Part shown: piece after piece, positions 51,446-60,450 of the stretch | Layout of the letters: each line of letters opens with the position of its first letter | Position numbering within the stretch: position 1 is the stretch's first letter | Assembly (NCBI RefSeq): GCF_019431375.1 | Contig: NZ_CP080267.1 | Location: 310,001 to 374,000, forward strand | DNA from: Alcanivorax sp. | GTDB lineage: Bacteria > Pseudomonadota > Gammaproteobacteria > Pseudomonadales > Alcanivoracaceae | Length of the DNA stretch: 64,000 nucleotides | Direction: 5' to 3' | Notes under the pieces: model-generated | The model's database searches: none | What the model saw: only the letters and a program-made list of their open reading frames with translations | Told to the model about the DNA's origin: nothing | Translations under genes and position numbers: made by a program

Positions 51446-52145
51446 TTCCCGCAATGCCACCGGCACCGGTATCGTGCTGCAGGCCGATAAACTGGTGAAG
51501 TGCTACGAGGAAGGGAATAACGAGCTGGAAGTGCTCAGCGGTGTGGATTTGACCGTGACTCAGGGAGATATCCTGGCGATTATCGGTACCTCAGGCTCTG
51601 GCAAATCTACCTTGCTGAATCTGCTGGGAGGGCTGGACCGGGCAACCCGTGGCACGGTCTCCATTGCCGGAAACGCCCTGGCAACCATGAGTGACCGCGA
51701 TACCGGCAAGCTGCGTAATCGTTATCTGGGCTTTGTCTATCAATTCCATCACTTGTTGCCGGAATTTACTGCGTTGGAAAACGTGGCCATGCCACTGCTG
51801 ATTCGTGGTGAGAGTCCGGCAAGCTGTAAGGAAAGGGCGGCAGCGACGCTTAAGAAAGTGGGGCTGGATCATCGTCTCACCCACAAGCCGTCAACACTCA
51901 GTGGCGGTGAGCGTCAGCGGGTGGCCATAGCCAGAGCCCTGGTGACCGAGCCGGCCCTGGTGATGGCGGACGAGCCCACCGGCAACCTGGATGAGCGTAC
52001 TGCCGCCCAGGTGCAGTCACTGATGCTGGAATTGAATGAGACGCTGGGTACCGCGTTCATGATCGTTACCCACGACCGGGAGTTTGCCTCCCGTTGTCCG
52101 CAGCAATACGAGCTGCATGACGGGCTACTGCGGCGGCTCGACTGA
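51438..52145 (+). CDS. lolD: Lipoprotein-releasing ABC transporter ATPase LolD
   Basis: A 235-aa ABC ATPase energising lipoprotein release. Walker A GTSGSGKST is at 50-58, the signature LSGGERQR and Walker B ALVMADEPTGNLD follow, as does the H-loop THD. ATG 51438 has GGAGG about ten bases upstream, inside the permease gene, and overlaps its end by 8 bp. The 3' end runs 21 bp over the convergent DUF2062 gene. Complete. Confidence 0.94.
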   Translation: MNDSRNATGTGIVLQADKLVKCYEEGNNELEVLSGVDLTVTQGDILAIIGTSGSGKSTLLNLLGGLDRATRGTVSIAGNALATMSDRDTGKLRNRYLGFVYQFHHLLPEFTALENVAMPLLIRGESPASCKERAAATLKKVGLDHRLTHKPSTLSGGERQRVAIARALVTEPALVMADEPTGNLDERTAAQVQSLMLELNETLGTAFMIVTHDREFASRCPQQYELHDGLLRRLD

Positions 52146-52703
52146 GTCGTCGTCTTCCTTGTCTTCCTGCTTTTCCTGTTTGCGAATTTCCCGTCGTATT
52201 GCTCTGGCGCGACGGTGGGCACGCAGGTTCCAGCTGCGCACCACTGCCAGTCGCCAGGCCACTTTGACGGCGGCATAGGCCAGCCCGCCAAACACCAGTG
52301 CGCATAGCATGGACCCCAGCCACAGCGGCACCAGCTGCTCCACAAACCAGGCCACGGTGATGCCTTCACCGGTTTGGGGCGGCATGCCCAGTATCCAGGC
52401 GCCAATGCGGTAGGTGAAATAGAAGATCGGTACATAAGTGACCGGATTGGATATCCACACCAATACCACCGACAGTGGCAGATTGCAGTGGAAACGCACC
52501 GCGAGCAGGGCGGCCAGGCCCATCTGTAGCGGGATGGGTAACAGGGCGGAAAAGACCCCGATAAAGGCGGCACCGGCCAGGGAGCGCCGGTTGATATGCC
52601 ACAGGTTCGGGTCGGACAACACCTCACCCAAAAAGCTCAACGCTTTGTGTTCGCGCAGGCGATCCGGTTTGGGCAGGTATTTGCGGAAGATCCGTTTTGG
52701 CAT
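52125..52703 (-). CDS. DUF2062 membrane protein
   Basis: A 192-aa membrane protein. The DUF2062 core runs from about 40 to 160 with three hydrophobic helices (AAFIGVFSALLPIPLQMGLA; LPLSVVLVWISNPVTYVPIF; LWLGSMLCALVFGGLAYAA) and ends in a charged tail (RRAIRRE-like, then EDKEDDD). The family is uncharacterised; in pseudomonads the same gene lies between lol genes and comEC. It is convergent with lolD, overlapping 21 bp. The 286 bp between it and comEC hold no recognised gene. Confidence 0.85.
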   Translation of the reverse strand: MPKRIFRKYLPKPDRLREHKALSFLGEVLSDPNLWHINRRSLAGAAFIGVFSALLPIPLQMGLAALLAVRFHCNLPLSVVLVWISNPVTYVPIFYFTYRIGAWILGMPPQTGEGITVAWFVEQLVPLWLGSMLCALVFGGLAYAAVKVAWRLAVVRSWNLRAHRRARAIRREIRKQEKQEDKEDDDSVEPPQ

Positions 52704-52989
52704 GAACTCGCGTCTGCAGACCGTAATCGGGTAACCGGAGGTTCCCGTGAATGTTGTCGGTATCCGCGTGGATATCCGGCAGGCTGGACACCACCCGACG
52801 TGTGTTATGCGTTGTCATAGCGCATGGCGGGCATGAAATAGCGCCAGAATCCTACCTGACCACCGCCCGCGGCTGGCTATTATGCCCGTATCAGAAAAAA
52901 AGGCATACACCTTCACGGGGCTTTGTGTTTCTCGACCATGATACAAAGAGCGGCTGTGAAGGGAGCGACTATTTTCCACGGGAGCAGGG

Positions 52990-55215
52990 ATGCGATGGTG
53001 GTGGTTATCAGCGGTGCTGGCGGCAGCATGCCGGTCAGGTGTGCTGTGGCCGTTAGTGGTCTTGTTGATTGTGGCGGTTATGGGCTGGCAGCAAGGTCGC
53101 CGTTGGCTGGTGTGGTTGCCGCTGCTGTGGTGCTACGGGGTAGTGCAACTGCACGGTGGTGTGTCAACGAGACTGCCCTCGTCTTTGGAGGGGGTGACGC
53201 TGGCCATGCACGGCAAGGTGGTGGGGCTGCCGGCCACGGTCAACGAGTTTCGTTTTGGGCGCTGGCGTTACCGTCAGACGCTGACACTGGATGTGTGGGG
53301 AGCAAGCCGCTGGCCAGGCACACACCGCATCCGCGTGAATGCCTATGAGCTGCCGGTTCGGGTGACTGCCGGCCAGCGGCTGGCATTGACGGTGAAGTTG
53401 AAGGCGCCCCGTGGTGTCTACAACGCCACCGGAGTCGATGCGGCCCGCCGGGATCTGGCCGCCGGCATTGATGCCAGGGGCACCGTAAAAGCGTGGACGG
53501 TTGCGGGCAGCGATCAGGGTCTGGATTACTGGCGGCAGCGGTTGTCGGACCGGGTGGCAGAGCAGGTAGCCGTGTCGCCAGCGGGCAGGGCGATCCTGCC
53601 AGCATTGGTGGTGGGCGACCGCTCGCGGTTGTCCTCTGAGTTGTGGCAGCAGTTTCAGATCACCGGTGGTGCCCACCTGCTGGCCATTTCCGGGCTGCAT
53701 ATCGCCATAGTCGCGGGCTGGTTCTGGTGGCTGGGGCGCTGGCTGCTTGGACCGGCGGTGCAGCGCCTCTATCCGGCTTTATCCGCTTTTAGCCTGCAAC
53801 AACTGGCCTGGGGACCGGCGCTGATGGCGGCGCTGGGTTATGCCGGCCTGGCAGGCTTCAGCCTGCCCACGGTACGCGCAGTGATCATGCTGGCTGTGGT
53901 GGCGGGGGCACAGTGCGCTCGCGTGGCCGTGCCGTTATGGAAGAGCCTGGGTGTGGCACTGTTACTGGTGTTGCTGCTGTTTCCGCTGTCGGCACTGTCG
54001 GAGAGCTTGTGGTTATCGTTCGGCGCCGTGGCGGCCATCGCCATGCTGGTGACCAGTCATGGCGCCAGCAGGTTGCTGATACTGTTGCCGGTGGTGATGG
54101 CGCTGGTAGGTGCCATTCTGTTCCAGCAATGGTCAGTGAGCGCGCCGCTGGCCAATTTGTTGCTGATTCCCCTGTATACCTGTGTGGTGGTGCCGCTAGC
54201 CTTGCTGGGCAGCCTGCTGCAGCAGGGGTGGCTTATGGAGGGTGCCGCTACTGGTACGGAGCTGTCGGTGTGGCTGATGGCATCGCTGGCGTCCTGGACC
54301 AGTCACTGGCGATTGCCGTTGCCTACGGTCACCAGCGGGGTATTTGCGCTGTTGGCATTGATTCTGTTGCTGATACCAGCTTTGCCGTTTCCGCGCCGAT
54401 TGTTGCCGTTATTGCTGCTGCCCTGGTTGTTCCAGCGTCCCGAGCCATTGCCCGAGGGTGAGTGGCAGCTGGTGGCTTTTGATGTGGGGCAGGGGCTGGC
54501 ATTGGCGGTGCGCACCCGGGAGCATCTGCTGATTTACGATACTGGGCCGTCCTGGCCCGGTGACAGTATGGCCCGGCGCATTCTCCTGCCGTGGCTGGCC
54601 CGCCAGGGGCTGACCCCGGATCGCATTATTATCAGCCATGGCGACAATGATCATGCCGGCGGGATGGAGGCGCTAGCTGGCGTGGCACCGGTGCTCAGTG
54701 GTGAGTCTGCACGGGTACCGGGCAGTGAGCCCTGCCTGGCCGGACAGCAGTGGCGATGGGATGGCGTTGTGTTTTCGCTGTTGTGGCCCGGGCCGGATAT
54801 CACCCCGGGTAATGAGTCGAGCTGCGTGCTGCAGGTGTCCGGTGCCGGGCGCTCATTGCTGATTCCCGGTGATATCGGCAAGCAGAGCGAGTATCAATTG
54901 CTGGGGGTGTTGCCGCGTACGGATGTTCTGGTGGTGGCCCATCACGGCAGTAATAGCAGTACCAGTGCGGCGTTGTTACGGCAGCTGCAGCCCGCCTATG
55001 CGCTGGTCAGTGCCGGTTATCGGAATCGTTTCCGTCATCCGCATCCGCTGGTGCTGCAACGGCTGGGCAATGCCGGTGTCACAGTTCTGCGCACCGACCG
55101 GGATGGCATGATTGTGTTTCGCTGGGGTGCCGCCGATAATGTGCCGCTTATAACAACATGGCGCCAATTCCGGGAAAAACCCTGGCATCAGCCAGCGGCC
55201 TGGCGTTTCTGGTAA
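52990..55215 (+). CDS. comEC: DNA internalisation protein ComEC/Rec2
   Basis: A 741-aa polytopic membrane protein forming the inner-membrane channel for DNA uptake. After N-terminal hydrophobic segments comes a DUF4131/OB-like region, then the competence domain with multiple helices (LLAISGLHIAIVAGWFWWLG), and a C-terminal metallo-beta-lactamase-like domain with ISHGDNDHAGG and VVAHHGSNSSTS. Metal-binding residues look intact, so it may be a nuclease. ATG 52990 follows GGGAGCAGGG. Presence of comEC suggests, but does not prove, natural transformation. Confidence 0.93.
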   Translation: MRWWWLSAVLAAACRSGVLWPLVVLLIVAVMGWQQGRRWLVWLPLLWCYGVVQLHGGVSTRLPSSLEGVTLAMHGKVVGLPATVNEFRFGRWRYRQTLTLDVWGASRWPGTHRIRVNAYELPVRVTAGQRLALTVKLKAPRGVYNATGVDAARRDLAAGIDARGTVKAWTVAGSDQGLDYWRQRLSDRVAEQVAVSPAGRAILPALVVGDRSRLSSELWQQFQITGGAHLLAISGLHIAIVAGWFWWLGRWLLGPAVQRLYPALSAFSLQQLAWGPALMAALGYAGLAGFSLPTVRAVIMLAVVAGAQCARVAVPLWKSLGVALLLVLLLFPLSALSESLWLSFGAVAAIAMLVTSHGASRLLILLPVVMALVGAILFQQWSVSAPLANLLLIPLYTCVVVPLALLGSLLQQGWLMEGAATGTELSVWLMASLASWTSHWRLPLPTVTSGVFALLALILLLIPALPFPRRLLPLLLLPWLFQRPEPLPEGEWQLVAFDVGQGLALAVRTREHLLIYDTGPSWPGDSMARRILLPWLARQGLTPDRIIISHGDNDHAGGMEALAGVAPVLSGESARVPGSEPCLAGQQWRWDGVVFSLLWPGPDITPGNESSCVLQVSGAGRSLLIPGDIGKQSEYQLLGVLPRTDVLVVAHHGSNSSTSAALLRQLQPAYALVSAGYRNRFRHPHPLVLQRLGNAGVTVLRTDRDGMIVFRWGAADNVPLITTWRQFREKPWHQPAAWRFW

Positions 55216-55274
55216 TGACAATTAACCCGACGCGCGCCTTGTAGGTGACGCTGTGAGTGAGGGGAGAAGTTAAG

Positions 55275-55904
55275 GTGCAGGATCTTGTGCAGTCCGGGGG
55301 TTGGATGATGCTCCCGATCTTGATCTGTTCGGTGGTGGCTCTGGCCATCGTGGTGGAACGTTTCTGGACCCTGCGTCCGAGCAAGCTGGCGCCGGCAGAT
55401 ACCGTGCCGCAGGTGCAGACGCTGCTCAAGCGGGGTCTGCTTAACGAGGGCAATCTGGTCAAGTTGCGTGACAGCTCGCCACTGGGTCGCATTCTGGCCA
55501 CCGGATTGGCCAATGCCCGCCATGGTCGAGACATCATGAAAGAAAGCATCCAGGAAAGTGCCACCAGCGTGGTGCATGAACTGGAAAAATTTCTCAGCAC
55601 CCTGGGCTCCATCGCGGCGATTACACCGCTGCTGGGTTTGCTGGGTACCGTGATCGGCATGATCGACGTGTTTGCCGCCATCATGATGCATGGCACTGGT
55701 GATGCGGCCCAGTTGGCCGGCGGTATTTCCCAGGCGCTGCTGACCACCGCTGCTGGTCTGGTGGTGGCGATTCCGGCCATTTTCTTCCATCGTTTTTTCG
55801 TTCGTCGCGTGGAAGAAATCACCATGGAGCTGGAGCAGAACGCGGTGCATGTGGTGGATCTGGTGCACGGTGATCGTGAGGCGGAACCGGGAGACAAGGC
55901 GTGA
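55275..55904 (+). CDS. MotA/TolQ/ExbB-family proton channel protein
   Basis: A 209-aa ExbB/TolQ-like protein with three membrane helices: an N-terminal one (GGWMMLPILICSVVALAIVV) and two near 110-175 that form the proton path. GTG 55275 is the start, with GGGGAGAAG 6-14 bases upstream; an in-frame GTG at 55257 is less well placed. The next gene is its ExbD/TolR-like partner, overlapping as GTGA. In pseudomonads the same pair lies between comEC and lpxK. The outer-membrane partner it energises is unknown. Confidence 0.88.
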   Translation: MQDLVQSGGWMMLPILICSVVALAIVVERFWTLRPSKLAPADTVPQVQTLLKRGLLNEGNLVKLRDSSPLGRILATGLANARHGRDIMKESIQESATSVVHELEKFLSTLGSIAAITPLLGLLGTVIGMIDVFAAIMMHGTGDAAQLAGGISQALLTTAAGLVVAIPAIFFHRFFVRRVEEITMELEQNAVHVVDLVHGDREAEPGDKA

Positions 55905-56326
55905 AGTTTCCCCGGCCCAGCCAGGAGGAAATCAGCGTTAACCTGACACCACTGATTGATGTGGTGTTTCTGTTGCTGATTTTCTTCATGGTCTCAACCA
56001 CTTTTGATGACAAGACCCAGTTGTCCATCACGTTGCCGGAAGCTGAAGCGGCGCCGCTGGCACAGTCTTCGGACCAGGTGGAGGTGACGATCACGTCGAC
56101 CGGCGATTATCTGGTCAATGGTGAAAAGCTGGCGGCCAGTGATAGCAAGACGCTGCGCACCGCGCTGCTGAAACTGGGGCAGGGAAAAACCGACTTGCCG
56201 TTGCAAATCTATGCGGATGCCAATGTGGCCTATCAGTCGGTGGTTCGCGTTTATGACGTGGCCGGACAGCTGGGTTTTGTTAAGCTGTCGCTCACTACTC
56301 GCGAATCTCCCAACGAGGCACAATGA
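55901..56326 (+). CDS. ExbD/TolR-family protein
   Basis: A 141-aa single-pass protein. The membrane segment NLTPLIDVVFLLLIFFMVST carries the conserved proton-path Asp (about residue 20), and the rest is a periplasmic domain. GTG 55901 overlaps the stop of the ExbB-like gene, and its own stop overlaps msbA (ATGA), so this is a tightly coupled operon. It should work with the upstream channel protein to transduce proton-motive force. Confidence 0.9.
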   Translation: MKFPRPSQEEISVNLTPLIDVVFLLLIFFMVSTTFDDKTQLSITLPEAEAAPLAQSSDQVEVTITSTGDYLVNGEKLAASDSKTLRTALLKLGQGKTDLPLQIYADANVAYQSVVRVYDVAGQLGFVKLSLTTRESPNEAQ

Positions 56327-58065
56327 GTCAATCCTCTGTGGACGTGTGGCCGACCTATAAGCGGCTGCTCAGTTATGTCCGGCCATACTGGTTCATGCTG
56401 GTCATCAGCGTGATCGGTTATGCGATTTACGCGGCAACCCAGGCCGGCGCCGCCCAGCTTGCCGGGTTTCTCGGTGAAACTATCGTTAATCCCACTGAGG
56501 CCAGGGTTCTGCTGGTTTCCATTGCGCCATTGGTATTGGTGATTTTTCAGGGTCTGGGCCAGTTCATGGGGAGTTATTCCATGAACTGGGTGGCTCAGCA
56601 GCTGGTGTATGTGCTGCGTAATGATGTGTTTGGCCATGTGCTGCGGTTACCTCAGTCGGAGTATCACCGCAATGCATCTGGACGCATCATGTCGAAAATC
56701 ATCTTCGACGCCCAGCAGGTTACCAGTGCCGGTACTGATGCCATCATTGTGATTATCCGTGAAGGGCTGACGGTGATTGGCCTGTCTGCCTTTCTGCTCT
56801 GGCAGAACTGGAAGCTCACATTGATTCTGGTGGCGGTGGCGCCGTTGATTGCTCTGGTGGTGAATGTCACCAGCAAGCGGTTCCGCAAGATCAGTCGTCG
56901 TATCCAGGCATCCATGGCCAACATTACCCACTTCCTTGGCGAAGCCATCGAGGGCAGTGGGGAAGTGAAAATTTTCGGTGCCCAGGAGCAGGAAGCCAAC
57001 CGTTTCCATGGGGTAAGCCGCAGCTTTGCCAAACAGAACGTGAAGCTCAATGCCAGCAAGATTGCCAGCACGGTGATCGTGCAGTTGTTTGTGGCAGTGG
57101 GTATCGGTGCCATCACCTTCCTGTATATCCGCCTCATGGGCGAAGACCTTTCCGTAGGCGGTTTCCTGTCCTACATTGCCGCCGCGGGCATGATTCAGAA
57201 ACCCCTCAAGCAGCTCACGGACGTAAACGTCAAAATACAGCGGGGGGTGACGGGCGCCTCCAGCCTTTTTGAATTGCTGGACACCGAACAGGAAGAGGAT
57301 GCCGGGACCTATGTGCTGCCAAGCAAGGCGCGTGGGGATATCGAGTTTGACGGCGTTACCTATGGTTATGATCCGGCGCAACCGGTTCTCAGGAATCTGA
57401 GTTTTTCTATCAAGTCCGGTGAAACCGTGGCGTTGGTCGGGCGTTCCGGAGCAGGGAAAAGCACCATCAGCGCCATGTTGCCTCGCTTCTTCGATCCGGA
57501 TCAGGGGCGAATTCTGCTTGATGGCGTACCACTGCCGGAAATCCAGCTCACCGACCTGCGTCACCAGATCGCTATGGTCAGTCAGCGGGTTGTGCTGTTC
57601 AACGATACTGTTCGCAACAACATCGCCTATGGTGAGCTGCGAGGAGTAGATGATGCGGCGATTGAGCTGGCGGCCCGTGACGCTCACGCCTGGCGCTTTA
57701 TTGAGCAGCTGGAGCATGGCCTGGATACCAAACTGGGGCAAGACGGGGTGCAGCTTTCCGGCGGGCAGCGCCAGCGTATCGCCATTGCCAGGGCGTTGCT
57801 GAAAGACGCGCCGATCTTGATTCTGGATGAAGCCACCAGTGCCCTGGATACGGAATCCGAGCATCATATCCAGCAGGCGCTGGAGCAGGTCATGGCCGGG
57901 CGTACCACCCTGGTGATCGCCCATCGCCTGTCCACCATCGAGAAGGCCGACCGGATCCTGGTACTGGACCAGGGCCAATTGATCGAGCAGGGGTCACACC
58001 AGGAACTGCTGGACAAGAATGGCCTTTACACCCAGCTGTACCGCATGGATTTTGCCGAGGAGTAA
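56323..58065 (+). CDS. msbA: Lipid A export ABC transporter MsbA
   Basis: A 580-aa half-transporter that flips core-lipid A across the inner membrane. Six N-terminal helices are followed by an ATPase domain with Walker A GRSGAGKST (about 372-380), signature LSGGQRQR, Walker B ILILDEATSAL and the H-loop IAHRLST. The helix-2 region HVLRLPQSEYHRNASGR fits MsbA. Position directly before lpxK makes MsbA the likely role, not a drug exporter. ATGA overlap with the ExbD-like gene. Confidence 0.94.
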   Translation: MSQSSVDVWPTYKRLLSYVRPYWFMLVISVIGYAIYAATQAGAAQLAGFLGETIVNPTEARVLLVSIAPLVLVIFQGLGQFMGSYSMNWVAQQLVYVLRNDVFGHVLRLPQSEYHRNASGRIMSKIIFDAQQVTSAGTDAIIVIIREGLTVIGLSAFLLWQNWKLTLILVAVAPLIALVVNVTSKRFRKISRRIQASMANITHFLGEAIEGSGEVKIFGAQEQEANRFHGVSRSFAKQNVKLNASKIASTVIVQLFVAVGIGAITFLYIRLMGEDLSVGGFLSYIAAAGMIQKPLKQLTDVNVKIQRGVTGASSLFELLDTEQEEDAGTYVLPSKARGDIEFDGVTYGYDPAQPVLRNLSFSIKSGETVALVGRSGAGKSTISAMLPRFFDPDQGRILLDGVPLPEIQLTDLRHQIAMVSQRVVLFNDTVRNNIAYGELRGVDDAAIELAARDAHAWRFIEQLEHGLDTKLGQDGVQLSGGQRQRIAIARALLKDAPILILDEATSALDTESEHHIQQALEQVMAGRTTLVIAHRLSTIEKADRILVLDQGQLIEQGSHQELLDKNGLYTQLYRMDFAEE

Positions 58066-58072
58066 GTCGGCC

Positions 58073-59056
58073 ATGGGCTCATTGAGCGAATGGATTCAAA
58101 AAGGCTGGTATAAGGGTAGTCCCTGGCTGGTGCCGCTGCGGCCGCTCTCCATGCTGGTGTCCCTGGAAGCGAAACGGCGTCTGCAACGGTTTCGCAAGGA
58201 CAAGCCGTCGCCGCCGGTGCCGGTACTGGTGGTTGGCAATATTACCGTGGGCGGCACTGGCAAGACGCCGTTGGTGATTGCCCTGGCACAGGCCGCCGTT
58301 ACCCGTGGCTTGAAGGTGGCGGTGGTATCCCGGGGATTCGGCGGCAAGACCGATCAATACCCCCGTCTGGTTACTGCCGATAGCGATGCCCTCGATGTGG
58401 GCGATGAACCGGTGCTGATCGCCCGCCGCACCGGTGTGCCGGTAATTCTGGACCCGGATCGTCGCAACGCCCTGGACGTGGCCATCCGCGATCATGCTCC
58501 GGATCTGGTGATCAGCGATGACGGGCTGCAACATTACGCCTTGCCGCGCAGCGCAGAAATTGTTGTGGTGGATGGGCAGCGAGGCCTTGGCAATGGCCGC
58601 TGCCTGCCGGAGGGCCCGCTTCGAGAGCCGGCTACCCGCCTCAAGGAAGTGGATTTCGTGGTCAGCACCGGTGGGGGCTGGAGTGGGGCACACCCGATGA
58701 TCATGAGCCCGGCAGACATCACCTCCCTGGCCACGGGCGAAACACTGGATCATCAGACATTCCTACGCGAGCATCCCCAAGTCCACGCGGTGGCGGGCAT
58801 CGGTAACCCCAAGCGCTTTTTCAATCTGCTCAGCATTCTCGGCCTGAGTGCTACCCCCCATGTATTTCCCGATCATCATGCTTTCCAGCCTGCGGATCTG
58901 GCGTTTGCCGATGGACTGCCAGTGCTGATGACCGAGAAAGATGCGGTAAAATGTGCCCCCTTTGCCGAGCCTCACTGGTGGTACCTGCCGGTGACGGCCA
59001 GTCTGCCAGAAGGGTTGCTGGAACAGATGCTGGACCGGGCGCTGGGAAAGGACTAG
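58073..59056 (+). CDS. lpxK: Tetraacyldisaccharide 4'-kinase
   Basis: A 327-aa membrane-associated kinase phosphorylating the 4' position of the lipid A disaccharide. The N-terminal hydrophobic helix (about 12-30) is followed by Walker A VGNITVGGTGKT (54-65) and ISDDGLQHYALPR. The ATG at 58073 is chosen because an in-frame start at 58019 lies inside msbA. It begins 7 bp after msbA, forming the familiar msbA-lpxK pair. Complete. Confidence 0.94.
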   Translation: MGSLSEWIQKGWYKGSPWLVPLRPLSMLVSLEAKRRLQRFRKDKPSPPVPVLVVGNITVGGTGKTPLVIALAQAAVTRGLKVAVVSRGFGGKTDQYPRLVTADSDALDVGDEPVLIARRTGVPVILDPDRRNALDVAIRDHAPDLVISDDGLQHYALPRSAEIVVVDGQRGLGNGRCLPEGPLREPATRLKEVDFVVSTGGGWSGAHPMIMSPADITSLATGETLDHQTFLREHPQVHAVAGIGNPKRFFNLLSILGLSATPHVFPDHHAFQPADLAFADGLPVLMTEKDAVKCAPFAEPHWWYLPVTASLPEGLLEQMLDRALGKD

Positions 59057-59206
59057 TTGCAAGCTACAAGCTTCAACGCGGAATAGGCTTTGTTTTATTG
59101 TGAGCGTTGCTGGTCGCGCTTGATCTCTGGTCGCGGCTGATGTGTTTCAGAGACAACAATCCTTTGCTCGCGTTGTAGCTTGTGGCTTGTAGCTTGAAGC
59201 TTTACT
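59057..59206. repeat. Two-ended inverted-repeat element (AAGCTACAA word), copy 2
   Basis: The left arm TTGCAAGCTACAAGCTTCAA starts at the lpxK stop (59057). The right arm at 59167-59200 is inverted: CTCGCGTTGTAGCTTG, then TGGCTTGTAGCTTGAAGC. The inner part repeats CTGGTCGCG twice. Words match the copy upstream of apbE. It fills the lpxK-kdsB spacer, where pseudomonads, as I recall, have a small Trm112-like gene that is not seen here. Confidence 0.7.
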
Positions 59207-59221
59207 GAATGAGGTTTTCTG

Positions 59222-59980
59222 ATGAGTTTTTATGTGGTGGTGCCTGCCCGGTACGCATCGACCCGTTTACCGGGTAAACCGCTGGCCGATATCGCCGGCA
59301 AGCCCATGGTGGTGCGGGTGGCGGAACGGTGCCAGCAGAGTGAGGCGGGACAGGTCTATGTGGCCACCGACGATAACCGCATTGCTGATGCTCTGGATGG
59401 GCAGGTGCCGGTGGTGATGACCCGGGAGGATCACCCCTCCGGTACCGATCGTCTTCAGGAAGTAGCCGCCAAACTGGAATTGGCCGATGACGATATCATT
59501 GTCAATGTGCAGGGGGACGAGCCGCTGATCCCGCCGTCGGTGATCAACCAGGTGGCTGCCAACCTGGCCGCTAATCCTGCCTGTCAGATGGCCACCCTGT
59601 GTGAACCTATCGAAGACGCCGATCACCTGTTCAACCCCAATGTGGTGAAAGTGGTGTTCGATGATGATGGTCGAGCGCTGTATTTTTCCCGGGCGCCGAT
59701 TCCCTGGGATCGTGATGCCTTTGCGGATGGGGGGCGTGATATCAGTGCTGGTCAATGGTGGCGGCATATCGGTATCTATGCCTATCGGGTGTCTTTTTTG
59801 CATCAGTATGTGCAATGGCCGCCGGCCACACTGGAGCAACTGGAATCTCTGGAGCAGCTCCGCGCCATGGCCAATGGGGTGGCCATTCATCTGGCACCGG
59901 CCATTGAGGCAGTACCGGGTGGGGTCGATACCCAGGCGGACCTGGAGCGCCTGCGCGCGCAACTGGGAGGACGGGGATGA
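59222..59980 (+). CDS. kdsB: CMP-KDO synthetase
   Basis: A 252-aa cytidylyltransferase activating KDO for lipopolysaccharide inner core synthesis. The nucleotide-binding N-terminus VVVPARYASTRLPGKPL is standard; NVQGDEPLIPP binds the catalytic metal; IGIYAYRVSFL is also conserved. Length is normal. It overlaps the phosphatase gene by 4 bp (ATGA). Fits with msbA and lpxK as an envelope block. Confidence 0.95.
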   Translation: MSFYVVVPARYASTRLPGKPLADIAGKPMVVRVAERCQQSEAGQVYVATDDNRIADALDGQVPVVMTREDHPSGTDRLQEVAAKLELADDDIIVNVQGDEPLIPPSVINQVAANLAANPACQMATLCEPIEDADHLFNPNVVKVVFDDDGRALYFSRAPIPWDRDAFADGGRDISAGQWWRHIGIYAYRVSFLHQYVQWPPATLEQLESLEQLRAMANGVAIHLAPAIEAVPGGVDTQADLERLRAQLGGRG

Positions 59981-60450
59981 CGGTATCCGTACTCTTTGTC
60001 TGTCTCGGTAATATCTGTCGTTCGCCCACCGCTGAAGCGGTCTTCCGGGAGCGGGTGATAGCCGCCGGGCTGGAAGAGCACATCCTTATCGACAGCGCCG
60101 GTACCGGTGACTGGCATATCGGCCGAGCCCCTGATCCGCGAACCCGGGAAGCGGCGGCCCGCCGGGGCTACCAGATGGATTCCCTGCGTGCTCGCCAGGT
60201 GGGTCCGCAGGATTTCTATGAATTCGACGTGGTGCTGGCCATGGACAATGCCAACCTGGCGGATCTACAGGCCATGCAACCGGCGGATGTGACCGTGACC
60301 CTGGGTCGGTTTCTGGACTACTCCAGCGAGACGTCCGTGAGCGAGGTGCCGGATCCCTACTATGGCGGCGAGGACGGCTTTGACCGGGTTCTGGATTTGA
60401 TTGAAGGCGGCGCCGACGGACTGCTGGATGCACTGCGAGAGCGCCTATGA
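59977..60450 (+). CDS. Low-molecular-weight protein-tyrosine phosphatase
   Basis: A 157-aa cytosolic phosphatase. The P-loop is CLGNICRS with nucleophile Cys9 and Arg14, and the general acid Asp is in VPDPYYGGEDGF near the C-terminus. Several low-molecular-weight phosphatases act on bacterial tyrosine kinases that control polysaccharide export, but no kinase gene is seen here. It overlaps kdsB and murB by 4 bp each, matching the pseudomonad order. Confidence 0.93.
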   Translation: MTVSVLFVCLGNICRSPTAEAVFRERVIAAGLEEHILIDSAGTGDWHIGRAPDPRTREAAARRGYQMDSLRARQVGPQDFYEFDVVLAMDNANLADLQAMQPADVTVTLGRFLDYSSETSVSEVPDPYYGGEDGFDRVLDLIEGGADGLLDALRERL

